64,000 nt of DNA from Geothrix oryzisoli. GTDB lineage: Bacteria > Acidobacteriota > Holophagae > Holophagales > Holophagaceae. The stretch covers positions 574,015 to 638,014 of the forward strand of contig NZ_JAKZLB010000003.1 in NCBI RefSeq assembly GCF_022808865.1, read 5' to 3'. Positions 1-7,258 of the stretch are shown here, piece by piece. The position numbers were made by a program, and so were the translations under genes. The notes under the pieces were generated by a model. It worked only from the letters and a program-made list of their open reading frames with translations, made no database searches and was not told the origin of the DNA. Every line of letters starts with the position of its first letter. Position 1 is the stretch's first letter.

Positions 1-112
1 CGCCGGCCGGGCCTGGCCCTCCCCGCCTACTCGGGCCCCGGCCCGCACCGGCCGGGGGGGCGGGGCGCCCCCCGCTTCGCGTTCGGCCGATGCCGCCTGT
101 CACACTGATCCC

Positions 113-814
113 ATGCTGCTTGCCCTCGACACCACGACGGAGATCCTGCACCTGGCGCTGATCCGGGGGGATCAGGTGTGGGCGCGGCGGGTGCTGTCGG
201 GCGTCGGGCGGGGGCACAGCGAGCGGCTGATCCCCACGCTGGATGAGCTCATGGCCGAGGCCGGGGCCGCCCCGACGGACCTGACGGGCGTGGCCGCCTG
301 CCTGGGTCCTGGCGGGTTCACCAGCCTGCGCATCGGCGTGGCCACGGCGGAGGGCTTCGGCCTCACGGGCCTGCCCACCTGGGGCTTCTCCGCCTTCGCC
401 TTGCGGGCCGAGGCCCTGCGCCAGACCGGCGTGGCCGGGCCCGTCTGGATCCTCCTGGACGGCCAGCGCAGCGAGGCCTTCCACCAGCGGTGGGTGGAGC
501 GCGGCCCCACGGAACCCGCCGCCAAGCACCCCCTGGCCACCCTGCCGGAGCGCCTGGGCGGAGAGCCCTGGTGGGCCCCGGAGGCCTTCGCCCCCAAGGT
601 GGAGCCCCTGCTGCCCGCAGCCCCCCGCCTCCCCCTGGCGGACGAGGGCGCCGCCACCCTGGCGGGTCTGGTGGCTCTGGCGCGGCGGGTCTCCCAGGGG
701 CCTTCCGAGGCTCCCCTGGTGCCCTTCTACCTGCGGGAGACCGATGCCGAGGTGAACTTCCCCCACGCCGCCGCCCACCTGCCCGAGGCCCTGCGGAAGG
801 GCGTGGCGCGATGA
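113..814 (+). CDS. tsaB: tRNA threonylcarbamoyladenosine biosynthesis protein TsaB
   Basis: 233-residue ASKHA-fold protein of the TsaB family, the partner that dimerises with TsaD in the cytoplasmic complex making N6-threonylcarbamoyladenosine at position 37 of ANN-decoding tRNAs. The start LALDTTT and the segment LGPGGFTSLRIGVATAEGFG are the family's conserved N-terminal blocks. The C-terminal part is the usual divergent region. Its stop overlaps the start of rimI (ATGA), so the two are probably translationally coupled, an arrangement common for this pair. The length is normal for TsaB. Family assignment is firm; the activity itself is inferred. Confidence 0.93.
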   Translation: MLLALDTTTEILHLALIRGDQVWARRVLSGVGRGHSERLIPTLDELMAEAGAAPTDLTGVAACLGPGGFTSLRIGVATAEGFGLTGLPTWGFSAFALRAEALRQTGVAGPVWILLDGQRSEAFHQRWVERGPTEPAAKHPLATLPERLGGEPWWAPEAFAPKVEPLLPAAPRLPLADEGAATLAGLVALARRVSQGPSEAPLVPFYLRETDAEVNFPHAAAHLPEALRKGVAR

Positions 815-1251
815 GCGGGGACCCGGAACCCGAGGTCCGGAGGCTGGCGGAGGGGGCGCCGCTGCCGGACTGGGTGACCCGACTGGATCGCCAGACCTTC
901 GGCGAGGCCTGGCGCGGACTGGCCGCCCATGAGGCCCTGTGGGTGATCCCCGAGCTGGCGTTCGCCCGCTGGTCGCGGGTGCCCGCGGCCGGGGAGGCGG
1001 AGCTGCTGCGCATCGCCGTGGCCTCCGAGGCGCGGGGCCAGGGCCTGGGCCGCGCGGTGCTGGAGGCCTGCCAGCGCGAACTGGCCGGGGAGGGACTGGT
1101 CCACCTGTTCCTGGAGGTGCGGCCCACCAACCTCGCGGCCATCCGCCTCTACGAACGCTGCGGCTGGGAACCCTGCGGGTGCCGGCCGCGGTACTACAGC
1201 GACGGTGAGGACGCCCTGCTGTTCCAGCGCGGGGGCGGAGCGCAGGGCTGA
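811..1251 (+). CDS. rimI: GNAT N-acetyltransferase, RimI-like
   Basis: 146-residue GCN5-related acetyltransferase. The acetyl-CoA loop is visible as ASEARGQGLGRAVLE, followed by LEVRPTNLAAIRLYERCGW and the RPRYYSDGEDALLF ending typical of RimI, which acetylates the N-terminal alanine of ribosomal protein S18. The start at ATG 811 overlaps the tsaB stop; a longer in-frame extension upstream runs only through tsaB and is not needed. Position next to tsaB supports RimI, but GNAT proteins differ in substrate, so the exact target is not certain. Confidence 0.85.
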   Translation: MSGDPEPEVRRLAEGAPLPDWVTRLDRQTFGEAWRGLAAHEALWVIPELAFARWSRVPAAGEAELLRIAVASEARGQGLGRAVLEACQRELAGEGLVHLFLEVRPTNLAAIRLYERCGWEPCGCRPRYYSDGEDALLFQRGGGAQG

Positions 1252-1294
1252 TTCAAGTGACCGATGGCTCTCTTAAATTGACGACCAAAGGGTA

Positions 1295-1322
1295 TTGACC
1301 AAGGTGACCAGTGGGGTAATGT
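1295..1322 (+). promoter_or_regulatory. Candidate sigma-70 promoter for rrf2-cydAB
   Basis: TTGACC at 1295-1300 and TAATGT at 1317-1322 with a 16-bp spacer, 28 bp ahead of the Rrf2 start. No other promoter-like sequence was found before cydA, so it would serve all three genes. Predicted from sequence only. Confidence 0.5.
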
Positions 1323-1336
1323 TATCTCCACGGTCA
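1305..1336. promoter_or_regulatory. Inverted repeat overlapping the rrf2-cydAB promoter (candidate operator)
   Basis: TGACCAGTGG (1305-1314) faces CCACGGTCA (1328-1336): nine paired positions with one unpaired A, centred on the -10 box. A site here would block RNA polymerase. The adjacent Rrf2 regulator is the obvious candidate ligand, which would make the circuit autoregulatory. Confidence 0.45.
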
Positions 1337-1349
1337 CATTCGAGGTCCC

Positions 1350-1826
1350 ATGGTCGGCATCTCCAGACAGACGGATTACGCGGCGCGGCTGGTGCTCCAT
1401 CTGGCTTCGCTGCCGGAGGGGACGCGGGCCTCCATCGCGGAGATCGCCGAGGCCCGCCTCCTGCCCGCGCCCTTCGTCCGCCGCCTCATCGGCGGCCTCG
1501 CCAAGGCGGGCATCCTGCAGACGACCCGGGGCACGGGCGGTGGCATCGCCCTGGCCCGCCCCGCGTCGGAGATCTCCCTCCTGGACGTGGTGACCGCCCT
1601 CGAAGGCCCCATCGTCCTCAACCAGTGCCTGGACGGACACCACCACTGCCCGCTGGCCCACGGCTGCCCCATCCAGGCGGCCTGGGCCGAGGCCGCCCGC
1701 ACCCTTGAGACCTACCTGGCCGGCGTGCGCTTCGAAGCGCTGGCCCGCTCCCCGGAGACCCACCTCGCCGCCCACCTGCGCTGCCACTCGGCACTCAGGA
1801 CCAAGGCGGCGTCCAGCTGTTCCTGA
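1350..1826 (+). CDS. Rrf2-family transcriptional regulator, probably iron-sulfur binding
   Basis: 158-residue winged-helix regulator of the Rrf2 family (IscR/NsrR/RsrR). The N-terminal helix-turn-helix begins ISRQTDYAARLVLHLA and the wing contains TTRGTGGGIALARP. Three cysteines, C93, C100 and C106, stand in C-x6-C-x5-C spacing, close to the cluster-ligating set of IscR (C-x5-C-x5-C), so an Fe-S cluster sensing oxygen, NO or redox state is likely. It lies 42 bp upstream of cydA in the same direction, so control of cytochrome bd by this protein is a reasonable inference. A GAGG ribosome-binding site sits 4 nt before the ATG. Confidence 0.88.
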   Translation: MVGISRQTDYAARLVLHLASLPEGTRASIAEIAEARLLPAPFVRRLIGGLAKAGILQTTRGTGGGIALARPASEISLLDVVTALEGPIVLNQCLDGHHHCPLAHGCPIQAAWAEAARTLETYLAGVRFEALARSPETHLAAHLRCHSALRTKAASSCS

Positions 1827-1868
1827 TCGCTTCACCCCGTTTCCAACCCAGACCTGAAGGAGGAGTCC

Positions 1869-3188
1869 GTGGACGCCTTGACCTTGTCGCGCCTGCAATT
1901 CGCAGTGGCGACCTACTTCCACTTCCTGTTCGTGCCCTTGACCCTGGGGCTGTCGATGCTCGTCGCCCTCATGGAGACGCAGTACGTGCGCAGCGGCGAC
2001 GAGGACTACAAACGCATGGCGAAGTTCTGGGGGAAGCTCTTCCTCATCAACTTCGCCGTGGGCGTGGTCACGGGCCTCACGCTGGAGTTCCAGTTCGGCA
2101 CGAACTGGTCGCGCTACTCCGCCTACGTGGGCGACATCTTCGGCTCGCTGCTGGCCATCGAGGCCACGGCGGCCTTCTTCCTGGAGTCCACCTTCATCGC
2201 CGTGTGGCACTTCGGGTGGAACAAGCTCTCGAAGAAGGCCCACGTCACCGCCATCTGGCTGGTGGCCATCGCCTCGAACCTGTCGGCCTTCTGGATCCTG
2301 GTGGCCAACGCCTGGATGCAGCACCCCACGGGCTTCGTGCTGCGGAACGGCCGCGCCGAGCTGGCGGACTTCTTCGCCGTCATCACCCAGCGCTTCGCCA
2401 TCCTGGAGTTCATCCACACCCTGGGCGGCGCCTACCTCACGGCGGGCTTCTTCGTGCTGGGCATCTCCGCCTGGCACCTGGTCCGCAAGCAGGAGACGGC
2501 CTTCTTCAAGAAGTCCTTCCGGCTGGCGGCGGCCTGGACGCTGATCTTCGCGCTGTTCGAGATCGCCCAGGGCCACATGAACGCCGAGATCCTCAGCACC
2601 GCCCAGCCCACCAAGCTGGCGGCCATGGAGGCCCACTGGGAGACTGGCCGGAGCGTGCCCATGCACCTGCTGGCCTGGCCCGACGCGGCCAACGAGCGCA
2701 ACACCGTCCAGTCGCTCTCCGTGCCCAGCGGGCTCAGCCTGCTGGCCACCTACTCGACCGGCGGCGAGGTGAAGGGCCTGAAGGACTACCCTGCTTCGGA
2801 GCGGCCCCCGGTGCTGCCCGTGTTCCTGAGCTTCCGCGCCATGGTGGGCCTGGGCGTGCTGTTCCTGGCCCTGGGCCTCTGGGCCTTCCTCAAGCGCCAC
2901 CAGATCACGGAGCAGCAGCGGTTCCTGCGGGTGCTGCCCTGGCTCATCCCGCTGCCCTACCTGGCCAACGAGCTGGGCTGGACCATCGCGGAGCTGGGCC
3001 GGCAGCCCTGGATCGTCTACGGCCTGATGAAGACCTCCGACGCGGCGTCGCCCCTGGCGGCCTCGCAGGTGGGCACCTCGCTAGCGGCCTTCTTCCTGGT
3101 CTACGCGCTGCTGGGCGCCGTGGACTTCTACCTGTTGTTCACGTTCGCCCGCAAGGGCCCTGACGCCGCGACCGCGGCCGCGAAGTGA
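1869..3188 (+). CDS. cydA: Cytochrome bd ubiquinol/menaquinol oxidase subunit I
   Basis: 439-residue polytopic membrane protein that carries the hemes of the bd quinol oxidase and oxidises quinol while reducing O2. The start LSRLQFAVATYFHFLFVPLT matches CydA closely. Expected heme-ligand and proton-path residues are present: H18, E98, E106 and H183. The GRQPW motif near the C-terminus is also conserved. The short length indicates the short Q-loop form rather than the long E. coli type. GTG start, preceded by a strong AAGGAGGAG ribosome-binding site. Cotranscribed with cydB 11 bp downstream. Probably used for microaerobic respiration or O2 detoxification. Confidence 0.96.
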   Translation: MDALTLSRLQFAVATYFHFLFVPLTLGLSMLVALMETQYVRSGDEDYKRMAKFWGKLFLINFAVGVVTGLTLEFQFGTNWSRYSAYVGDIFGSLLAIEATAAFFLESTFIAVWHFGWNKLSKKAHVTAIWLVAIASNLSAFWILVANAWMQHPTGFVLRNGRAELADFFAVITQRFAILEFIHTLGGAYLTAGFFVLGISAWHLVRKQETAFFKKSFRLAAAWTLIFALFEIAQGHMNAEILSTAQPTKLAAMEAHWETGRSVPMHLLAWPDAANERNTVQSLSVPSGLSLLATYSTGGEVKGLKDYPASERPPVLPVFLSFRAMVGLGVLFLALGLWAFLKRHQITEQQRFLRVLPWLIPLPYLANELGWTIAELGRQPWIVYGLMKTSDAASPLAASQVGTSLAAFFLVYALLGAVDFYLLFTFARKGPDAATAAAK

Positions 3189-3199
3189 GGGAGGCGACC

Positions 3200-4225
3200 A
3201 TGCTGGAATCCATCTGGTTCGTGATCTGGGGCGTGGCCTGGGCCGTGTACTTCATGCTCGACGGCTTCGACCTGGGCCTGGGCACGCTGTTCCCCTTCCT
3301 GGCGAAGGACGAGACCGACAAGCGCATCCTCGTGAACGCCATGGGCCCGTTCTGGGACGGCAACGAGGTGTGGCTCATCACGGCGGGCGGCGTGACCTTC
3401 GCGGCCTTCCCGCGGGCCTACGCCATCATGTTCTCGGGCCTCTACACGCCGCTGATGCTGCTGCTCTTCGCGCTCATCCTGCGCGGCGTGGCCTTCGAGT
3501 TCCGGGGCAAGGTGGATAGCGCCCGCTGGCGCGCCACCTGGGACGCCTGCCTGGTGGCGGGCTCCTTCCTGCCCGCGCTGCTGCTGGGCGTGGCCTTCGC
3601 CAACATCTTCAAGGGCCTGCCCCTGGACGCCGCGGGCCTCTTCCACGGCAACCTGCTCACGCTGCTGAACCCCTACGGCCTGCTGGGCGGCGTGCTCTTC
3701 GTGCTGATCTTCGCGGTGCACGGCGCCCTGTGGCTGACCACCCGCACCGAGGGCGAGCTGCAGGCCCGCGCGGGCCGCATGGCCACCTCGCTCTGGTGGG
3801 CCGAGGCCGCCGTGGCCGTGGCCTTCCTCGCCCTGACCTGGTTCAGCACGCGGCTCTGGCAGCACGTGCTGGCGAGGCCCGTCCTCCTCGCCCTGCCCCT
3901 GCTGGCCGTGGCGGGCCTGCTGCTGACGCGGGTCTTCGCGGCACGGGGCGCCTGGTGGAAGGCCTGGTTCGCCTCCTCGGCCCTCATCCTGGGCGCGGTG
4001 CTCTTCGGCGTGGCGGGCCTCTTCCCCGATCTGCTGCCATCGAGCCTCGATCCTGCGGCTTCGGTGACGGCCTTCAACGCCGCCTCCAGCCCGCTGACGC
4101 TGAAGATCATGCTGGGCGTGGTGCTCTGCTTCCTGCCCGTGGTGATCGGCTACCAGCTGTGGGTATACCTGGCGTTCCGGGACACGGTGACCGCCGAGAG
4201 CATCGAACGCGGACCTTCCTACTGA
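3200..4225 (+). CDS. cydB: Cytochrome bd oxidase subunit II
   Basis: 341-residue multi-helix membrane subunit that pairs with CydA. The N-terminus (IWFVIWGVAWAVYFMLDGFD) and the GPFWDGNEVWLITAGG segment are hallmarks of CydB. The ATG at 3200 is chosen because a GAGGGAGG ribosome-binding site ends 6 nt upstream; an alternative start at 3185 would overlap cydA and lacks such a site. A strong terminator follows the gene. No CydX-like small subunit was recognised between cydB and the terminator. Confidence 0.95.
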   Translation: MLESIWFVIWGVAWAVYFMLDGFDLGLGTLFPFLAKDETDKRILVNAMGPFWDGNEVWLITAGGVTFAAFPRAYAIMFSGLYTPLMLLLFALILRGVAFEFRGKVDSARWRATWDACLVAGSFLPALLLGVAFANIFKGLPLDAAGLFHGNLLTLLNPYGLLGGVLFVLIFAVHGALWLTTRTEGELQARAGRMATSLWWAEAAVAVAFLALTWFSTRLWQHVLARPVLLALPLLAVAGLLLTRVFAARGAWWKAWFASSALILGAVLFGVAGLFPDLLPSSLDPAASVTAFNAASSPLTLKIMLGVVLCFLPVVIGYQLWVYLAFRDTVTAESIERGPSY

Positions 4226-4247
4226 CCTGATCCCTCGCGCTTGAACC

Positions 4248-4283
4248 GGCTCCCCGTCCCATGGCGGGGCGGGGAGCCTTTGT
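4248..4283 (+). terminator. Rho-independent terminator of rrf2-cydAB
   Basis: GGCTCCCCGTCCC pairs with GGGGCGGGGAGCC around a short loop and is followed by TTTGTGT. It lies 22 bp after the cydB stop and 42 bp before the ompW-like gene. Confidence 0.75.
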
Positions 4284-4325
4284 GTCCCATGCCCCGCTTC
4301 CGGGGCGATGCCAAGGAGATGTCCC

Positions 4326-4937
4326 ATGAAGTCCCTCATCCTGCCGGTGGCCCTGGCCGCCGGGTTGCTGAGTTCTGCCCCGCTCCAGGCCCAGGAGGGC
4401 CCGTGGATGGTCCGCCTGCGCGCCGTCTCGCTCCAGCCCGCGAACCAGTCCGACGCGGCCTCCGGCCTCCCGGCAGATGCCATCCACGTCAGTTCGAAGA
4501 CCATCCCCGAGGTGGACTTCAGCTACTTCTTCACGAAGCATGTCGCGGCGGAGCTGGTGCTCACGGTGCCCCAGGAGCACGATGTCACCCTGTCTGGCAC
4601 GAAGATCGGCACCTTCAAGGAGCTGCCGCCCACCCTCACGGCCCAGTGGCACTTCCTCCCGGGCCAGACGGTGGATCCCTATGTCGGCGCGGGCCTGAAC
4701 CTCACCTTGATCTCCGACGTGAAGCTGGCGGACGGCGCGCTGGACCTGGACAAGCGCAGCGTCGGCCTGGCCGCCCAGGCGGGCGTGGACTTCAAGGTGG
4801 CCCGGAACTGCTACATCAACCTCGATGTGAAATACGTGCAGATCCGGAGCGATGTGAAGACCGCCGCCGGCGCCAAGGTCACGACCGTGAAGGTGGATCC
4901 CATGCTCTACGGCGTGGGCGTCGGGTACCGGTTCTGA
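4326..4937 (+). CDS. OmpW-family outer-membrane beta-barrel protein
   Basis: 203 residues with a signal peptide (MKSLILPVALAAGLLSSAPLQA, cleavage probably after AQA). The remainder has OmpW features: PWMVRLRAVSLQPAN at the start, the strand pair LTAQWHFLPG and VDPYVGAGLNLT, and the terminal aromatic YRF expected for BAM-inserted barrels. OmpW proteins form small eight-stranded barrels with a hydrophobic channel. The ATG at 4326 follows an AAGGAGAT ribosome-binding site; an upstream ATG at 4308 would spoil the signal peptide. Substrate unknown. Confidence 0.88.
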   Translation: MKSLILPVALAAGLLSSAPLQAQEGPWMVRLRAVSLQPANQSDAASGLPADAIHVSSKTIPEVDFSYFFTKHVAAELVLTVPQEHDVTLSGTKIGTFKELPPTLTAQWHFLPGQTVDPYVGAGLNLTLISDVKLADGALDLDKRSVGLAAQAGVDFKVARNCYINLDVKYVQIRSDVKTAAGAKVTTVKVDPMLYGVGVGYRF

Positions 4938-4995
4938 CCGCCTCCGGGCCTGCGGTGGCGATCGGCCTGACACGGGGGCGCTCTGCGCCTCCGTG

Positions 4996-5721
4996 TCAGT
5001 GGACGCCGGTGGGCTCCACCAGTGTCATCGAGAGGGCATTCAGCAGAGACGCGCCATCGCCGCGGAAGGAGCTGCCGTGCATGGTGGCGAGGGTGTGGGG
5101 GCGCAGCTCCGCCAGACGGGTCAGGGCGGTCTGGGCTTTGTCCCGACAGGCGTAGTAGTCCATGCCCGCGCGCATGGCCTCGCTGGGACCGAGGATGTCC
5201 CCTTCGGTGACCGGCGGGAGCTCCGCGCCGGGCTGGGTGAACAGGTCCCCGCAGAGGAGGGTGCGGGCCGTGGCGACCCAGATGAGGCCCGCATCCCACC
5301 CGTGGGGTACATGGGGCGTGTCCAGCCACTGGATCCGGTGGCGTCCCAGGGCCAGTTCCTCGCCGTCGCCCATGGCGCGGGGCGGCCGGTCGGCCATGTC
5401 CCCCATGGACACCAGGGCGCTCACCCGGCTGCATAGCGGGACGGCCGCAGGGGCCACGGCGAGGAAGTCATTCATGGCTCCGCACTCGTCGGCTTCGAAG
5501 TGGGAGTAGCCCAGGTAGCGCAGCGAGGACACCGGCAACACCCGCTCGATGGCGGTCCGGGTGGCCTCGAAGAGGCTGCGCAGGCCCGTATGGAACAGCA
5601 GGGGCGCCTCGTCCCGGATGAGGATCTGGTTGAAGGTGAAACCACCCGGGATGGCGGGGATGGCGACCGAGGTGCTGATGCGGAAAATGCCATCAGCGAT
5701 TTCATCAATGCGGGTAGTCAT
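4996..5721 (-). CDS. Metallo-beta-lactamase-fold protein of the flavodiiron/ODP type
   Basis: 241 residues with the metal-ligand order of flavodiiron beta-lactamase domains: H74-x-E76-x-D78, H140, D159 and H215, with the characteristic 18-residue H-to-D gap. The usual second histidine after the Asp is glutamate (E79), as in the oxygen-binding diiron (ODP) relatives. No flavodoxin domain is attached, so this is a stand-alone diiron-type protein, perhaps an O2 or NO sensor or reductase. It is transcribed leftward, convergent with the OmpW gene. Fold and ligand set are read from sequence; the ligand gas is inference. Confidence 0.8.
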   Translation of the reverse strand: MTTRIDEIADGIFRISTSVAIPAIPGGFTFNQILIRDEAPLLFHTGLRSLFEATRTAIERVLPVSSLRYLGYSHFEADECGAMNDFLAVAPAAVPLCSRVSALVSMGDMADRPPRAMGDGEELALGRHRIQWLDTPHVPHGWDAGLIWVATARTLLCGDLFTQPGAELPPVTEGDILGPSEAMRAGMDYYACRDKAQTALTRLAELRPHTLATMHGSSFRGDGASLLNALSMTLVEPTGVH

Positions 5722-5797
5722 GGCAGGCCTCGTGGGTCAGATGGAATCTAATCGGACTATCTGGTTATCGGCCTGACTCAGCAAAAAGAACAAGCCG

Positions 5798-5992
5798 CCG
5801 CGAATGACACGAAGGGACGCGAAACGCGGCGGAGATGGGCCGCCCGGGCCTTCGCCCCCCAGCCGCGCCATGCGCGGCTGGCCACACGCGGGGCGGGCAT
5901 GCCGGCTCCTGGAGGCCGCCAGGCCCGCCCCGCGCGTGGAGGCGGAAACAGGGTCGTTCGCGCGCCCGCAGGGCGATTCGCGTCATTCGCGG
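5798..5992. repeat. Composite palindromic intergenic element, 195 bp
   Basis: Fills most of the 313-bp gap between the cupin stop and the start of the metallo-beta-lactamase-fold gene. The outer arms are built from near-repeats of a nonamer (CGCGAATGA, CACGAAGGG) and their complement near 5976-5992. Inside is a perfect hairpin (AGCCGCGC/GCGCGGCT at 5861-5879). A longer 17-bp stem follows, with one mismatch, made of 5882-5898 and the GCCCGCCCCGCG segment near 5922-5938. On the minus strand it is followed by a T-rich run (near 5781-5793), so it may also terminate the cupin transcript. No coding potential seen. Confidence 0.65.
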
Positions 5993-6034
5993 TTCGATCA
6001 TTCCAGGCGGAGGCAAGCCGATAACCCGGTCGGA

Positions 6035-6499
6035 CTATTTCTTCGCCGCGGATTCGGCTTCTTCCGGCACCACGTCCCACTTCCCGCGGACATCCACGGA
6101 AAGCACGCAATCAGCGCCGGGCACGCACTTGGTGATGTGTTCCTTCTTCCCCTTGAATACGAAGAACGAGCCCGCCGGCAGCAGGGTCTCCTTGCCATCG
6201 ACGGTGAATGACATGGTTCCCGAGAGCACCGTGGCGAAGTGATCGGAGGTGTGGTGGTGCAGGGGTGCGACGAAACCATCCTTGAGCTTGATCAGGAAGT
6301 GGCCCGCCCCCTTGGCGGGATCCCCGTCGAGGACCGCCATCTGCACGCCCGGGAAATCAGGCACGTCGGTCCACTTGAGGTCATCGGCGGGCAACAGGAC
6401 GGCGGTGCCGGCCTTCTTGCCGTCCTTGGCGAGGGCGGGTGGCGCGAATGCGGCAAAGGCAAGCGTCAGGGCGGATACGGCCAGGATGTGTGTCTTCAT
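6035..6499 (-). CDS. Secreted cupin-domain protein
   Basis: 154 residues with a signal peptide (MKTHILAVSALTLAFAAFAPPALA). The mature part is a single cupin barrel: PLHHHTSDHFATVLSGTMSF holds the first metal-binding motif and LLPAGSFFVFKGKKEHITKC the second. Cupins of this type bind a divalent metal; the reaction cannot be told from sequence. The ATG at 6499 follows AAGGAGG and gives a clean signal peptide; a longer frame upstream does not. It lies 66 bp downstream of the DUF4242 gene and is likely cotranscribed with it. Confidence 0.82.
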   Translation of the reverse strand: MKTHILAVSALTLAFAAFAPPALAKDGKKAGTAVLLPADDLKWTDVPDFPGVQMAVLDGDPAKGAGHFLIKLKDGFVAPLHHHTSDHFATVLSGTMSFTVDGKETLLPAGSFFVFKGKKEHITKCVPGADCVLSVDVRGKWDVVPEEAESAAKK

Positions 6500-6565
6500 G
6501 GAACCCCTCCTTGCGGATGTTGTGGTTTGGATGGACGGCCCAGGGCATGCCACTATTCGGGGCTG

Positions 6566-6964
6566 CTACTGCGGCATCAGCACCACCGGAACTTCGATCA
6601 CGTCATCGGCAGGGATCTTGTTCGCGACCGCCGCGTCCCGGATCGCTTGTTCGCTGGGTGCCTCGTAGATGCAGAAGGTCTTCGTCCTGTCCGCATTGGC
6701 GTAGGAATAGACCCAGCGCACTCCGAACGTGGCGTTGCACTTGTTGACAGCCTTCTTGCCATCGGCGTCGAGGCCGGCCAAGGCCCCCGCCGGGAAGGTG
6801 CGCACGACGATGAAGCGGCGCAGGCCCGATTCGGGTGCGCGCACAGCCGGCGCCGGATCAGCGACCGCAGCGGGAGTGACCTTGGGAACTTCCCAGGCCC
6901 CCAAGGTGGAGGTCAGCAGAGCCAGCGCCGCGAGCACAGGCAAGGTGTTGGGTCGAAACGTCAT
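6566..6964 (-). CDS. Secreted DUF4242-domain protein
   Basis: 132 residues: signal peptide (MTFRPNTLPVLAALALLTSTLGA), a short Pro/Ala linker, then a DUF4242 ferredoxin-like domain (RRFIVVRTFPAG to DDVIEVPVVLMPQ). Relatives such as Streptomyces SCO4226 bind nickel, but this is not shown here. The ATG at 6964 is chosen for its AAGGAGGAG ribosome-binding site. It heads a probable two-gene unit with the cupin. Its upstream region carries a promoter/leader module that is shared with the small gene at 9927-10229. Confidence 0.78.
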   Translation of the reverse strand: MTFRPNTLPVLAALALLTSTLGAWEVPKVTPAAVADPAPAVRAPESGLRRFIVVRTFPAGALAGLDADGKKAVNKCNATFGVRWVYSYANADRTKTFCIYEAPSEQAIRDAAVANKIPADDVIEVPVVLMPQ

Positions 6965-7106
6965 GAACTCCTCCTTGTGGATGTGGTGATTCGATGGCTG
7001 GAGAGGCGAATTGCCTCCAGACACAAAATCTCGACCAGCCGCCCACTCGGGGAAGCTGCAACGCGGCGCCCTTCGAAGGTACGGCCCAGACGAACCTGAC
7101 CCCCCG

Positions 7107-7182
7107 GGAGGCGGTCCTCCAACATGGGTTGTTGCGACGGCGAGTCAATGCGTCGAAATAAAATTCAATGTCTGTTTTTTAC
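7107..7182 (-). promoter_or_regulatory. Promoter/leader module A, upstream of the DUF4242-cupin unit
   Basis: Read on the minus strand: an A-rich block starting GTAAAAA, then CATTGACTC (-35 TTGACT at 7143-7148), a 16-bp spacer, CATGTT (7121-7126), and a small hairpin GGAGG/CCTCC. The 76 bp align without gaps to 10344-10419. The leader to the DUF4242 start would be about 145 nt. Confidence 0.6.
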
Positions 7183-7258
7183 TTTGTCCATAGGGTTGCG
7201 TCGGGCCGACGCGATGCGGACCGCGGTGGCCAGAACCTGCGCAGGGGGATCAGGCGAG

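Noticed and set aside
1-112. Coding or regulatory content at the left edge
   Set aside because: Only GC-rich sequence with no convincing promoter or frame; the gene upstream of tsaB lies outside the window.
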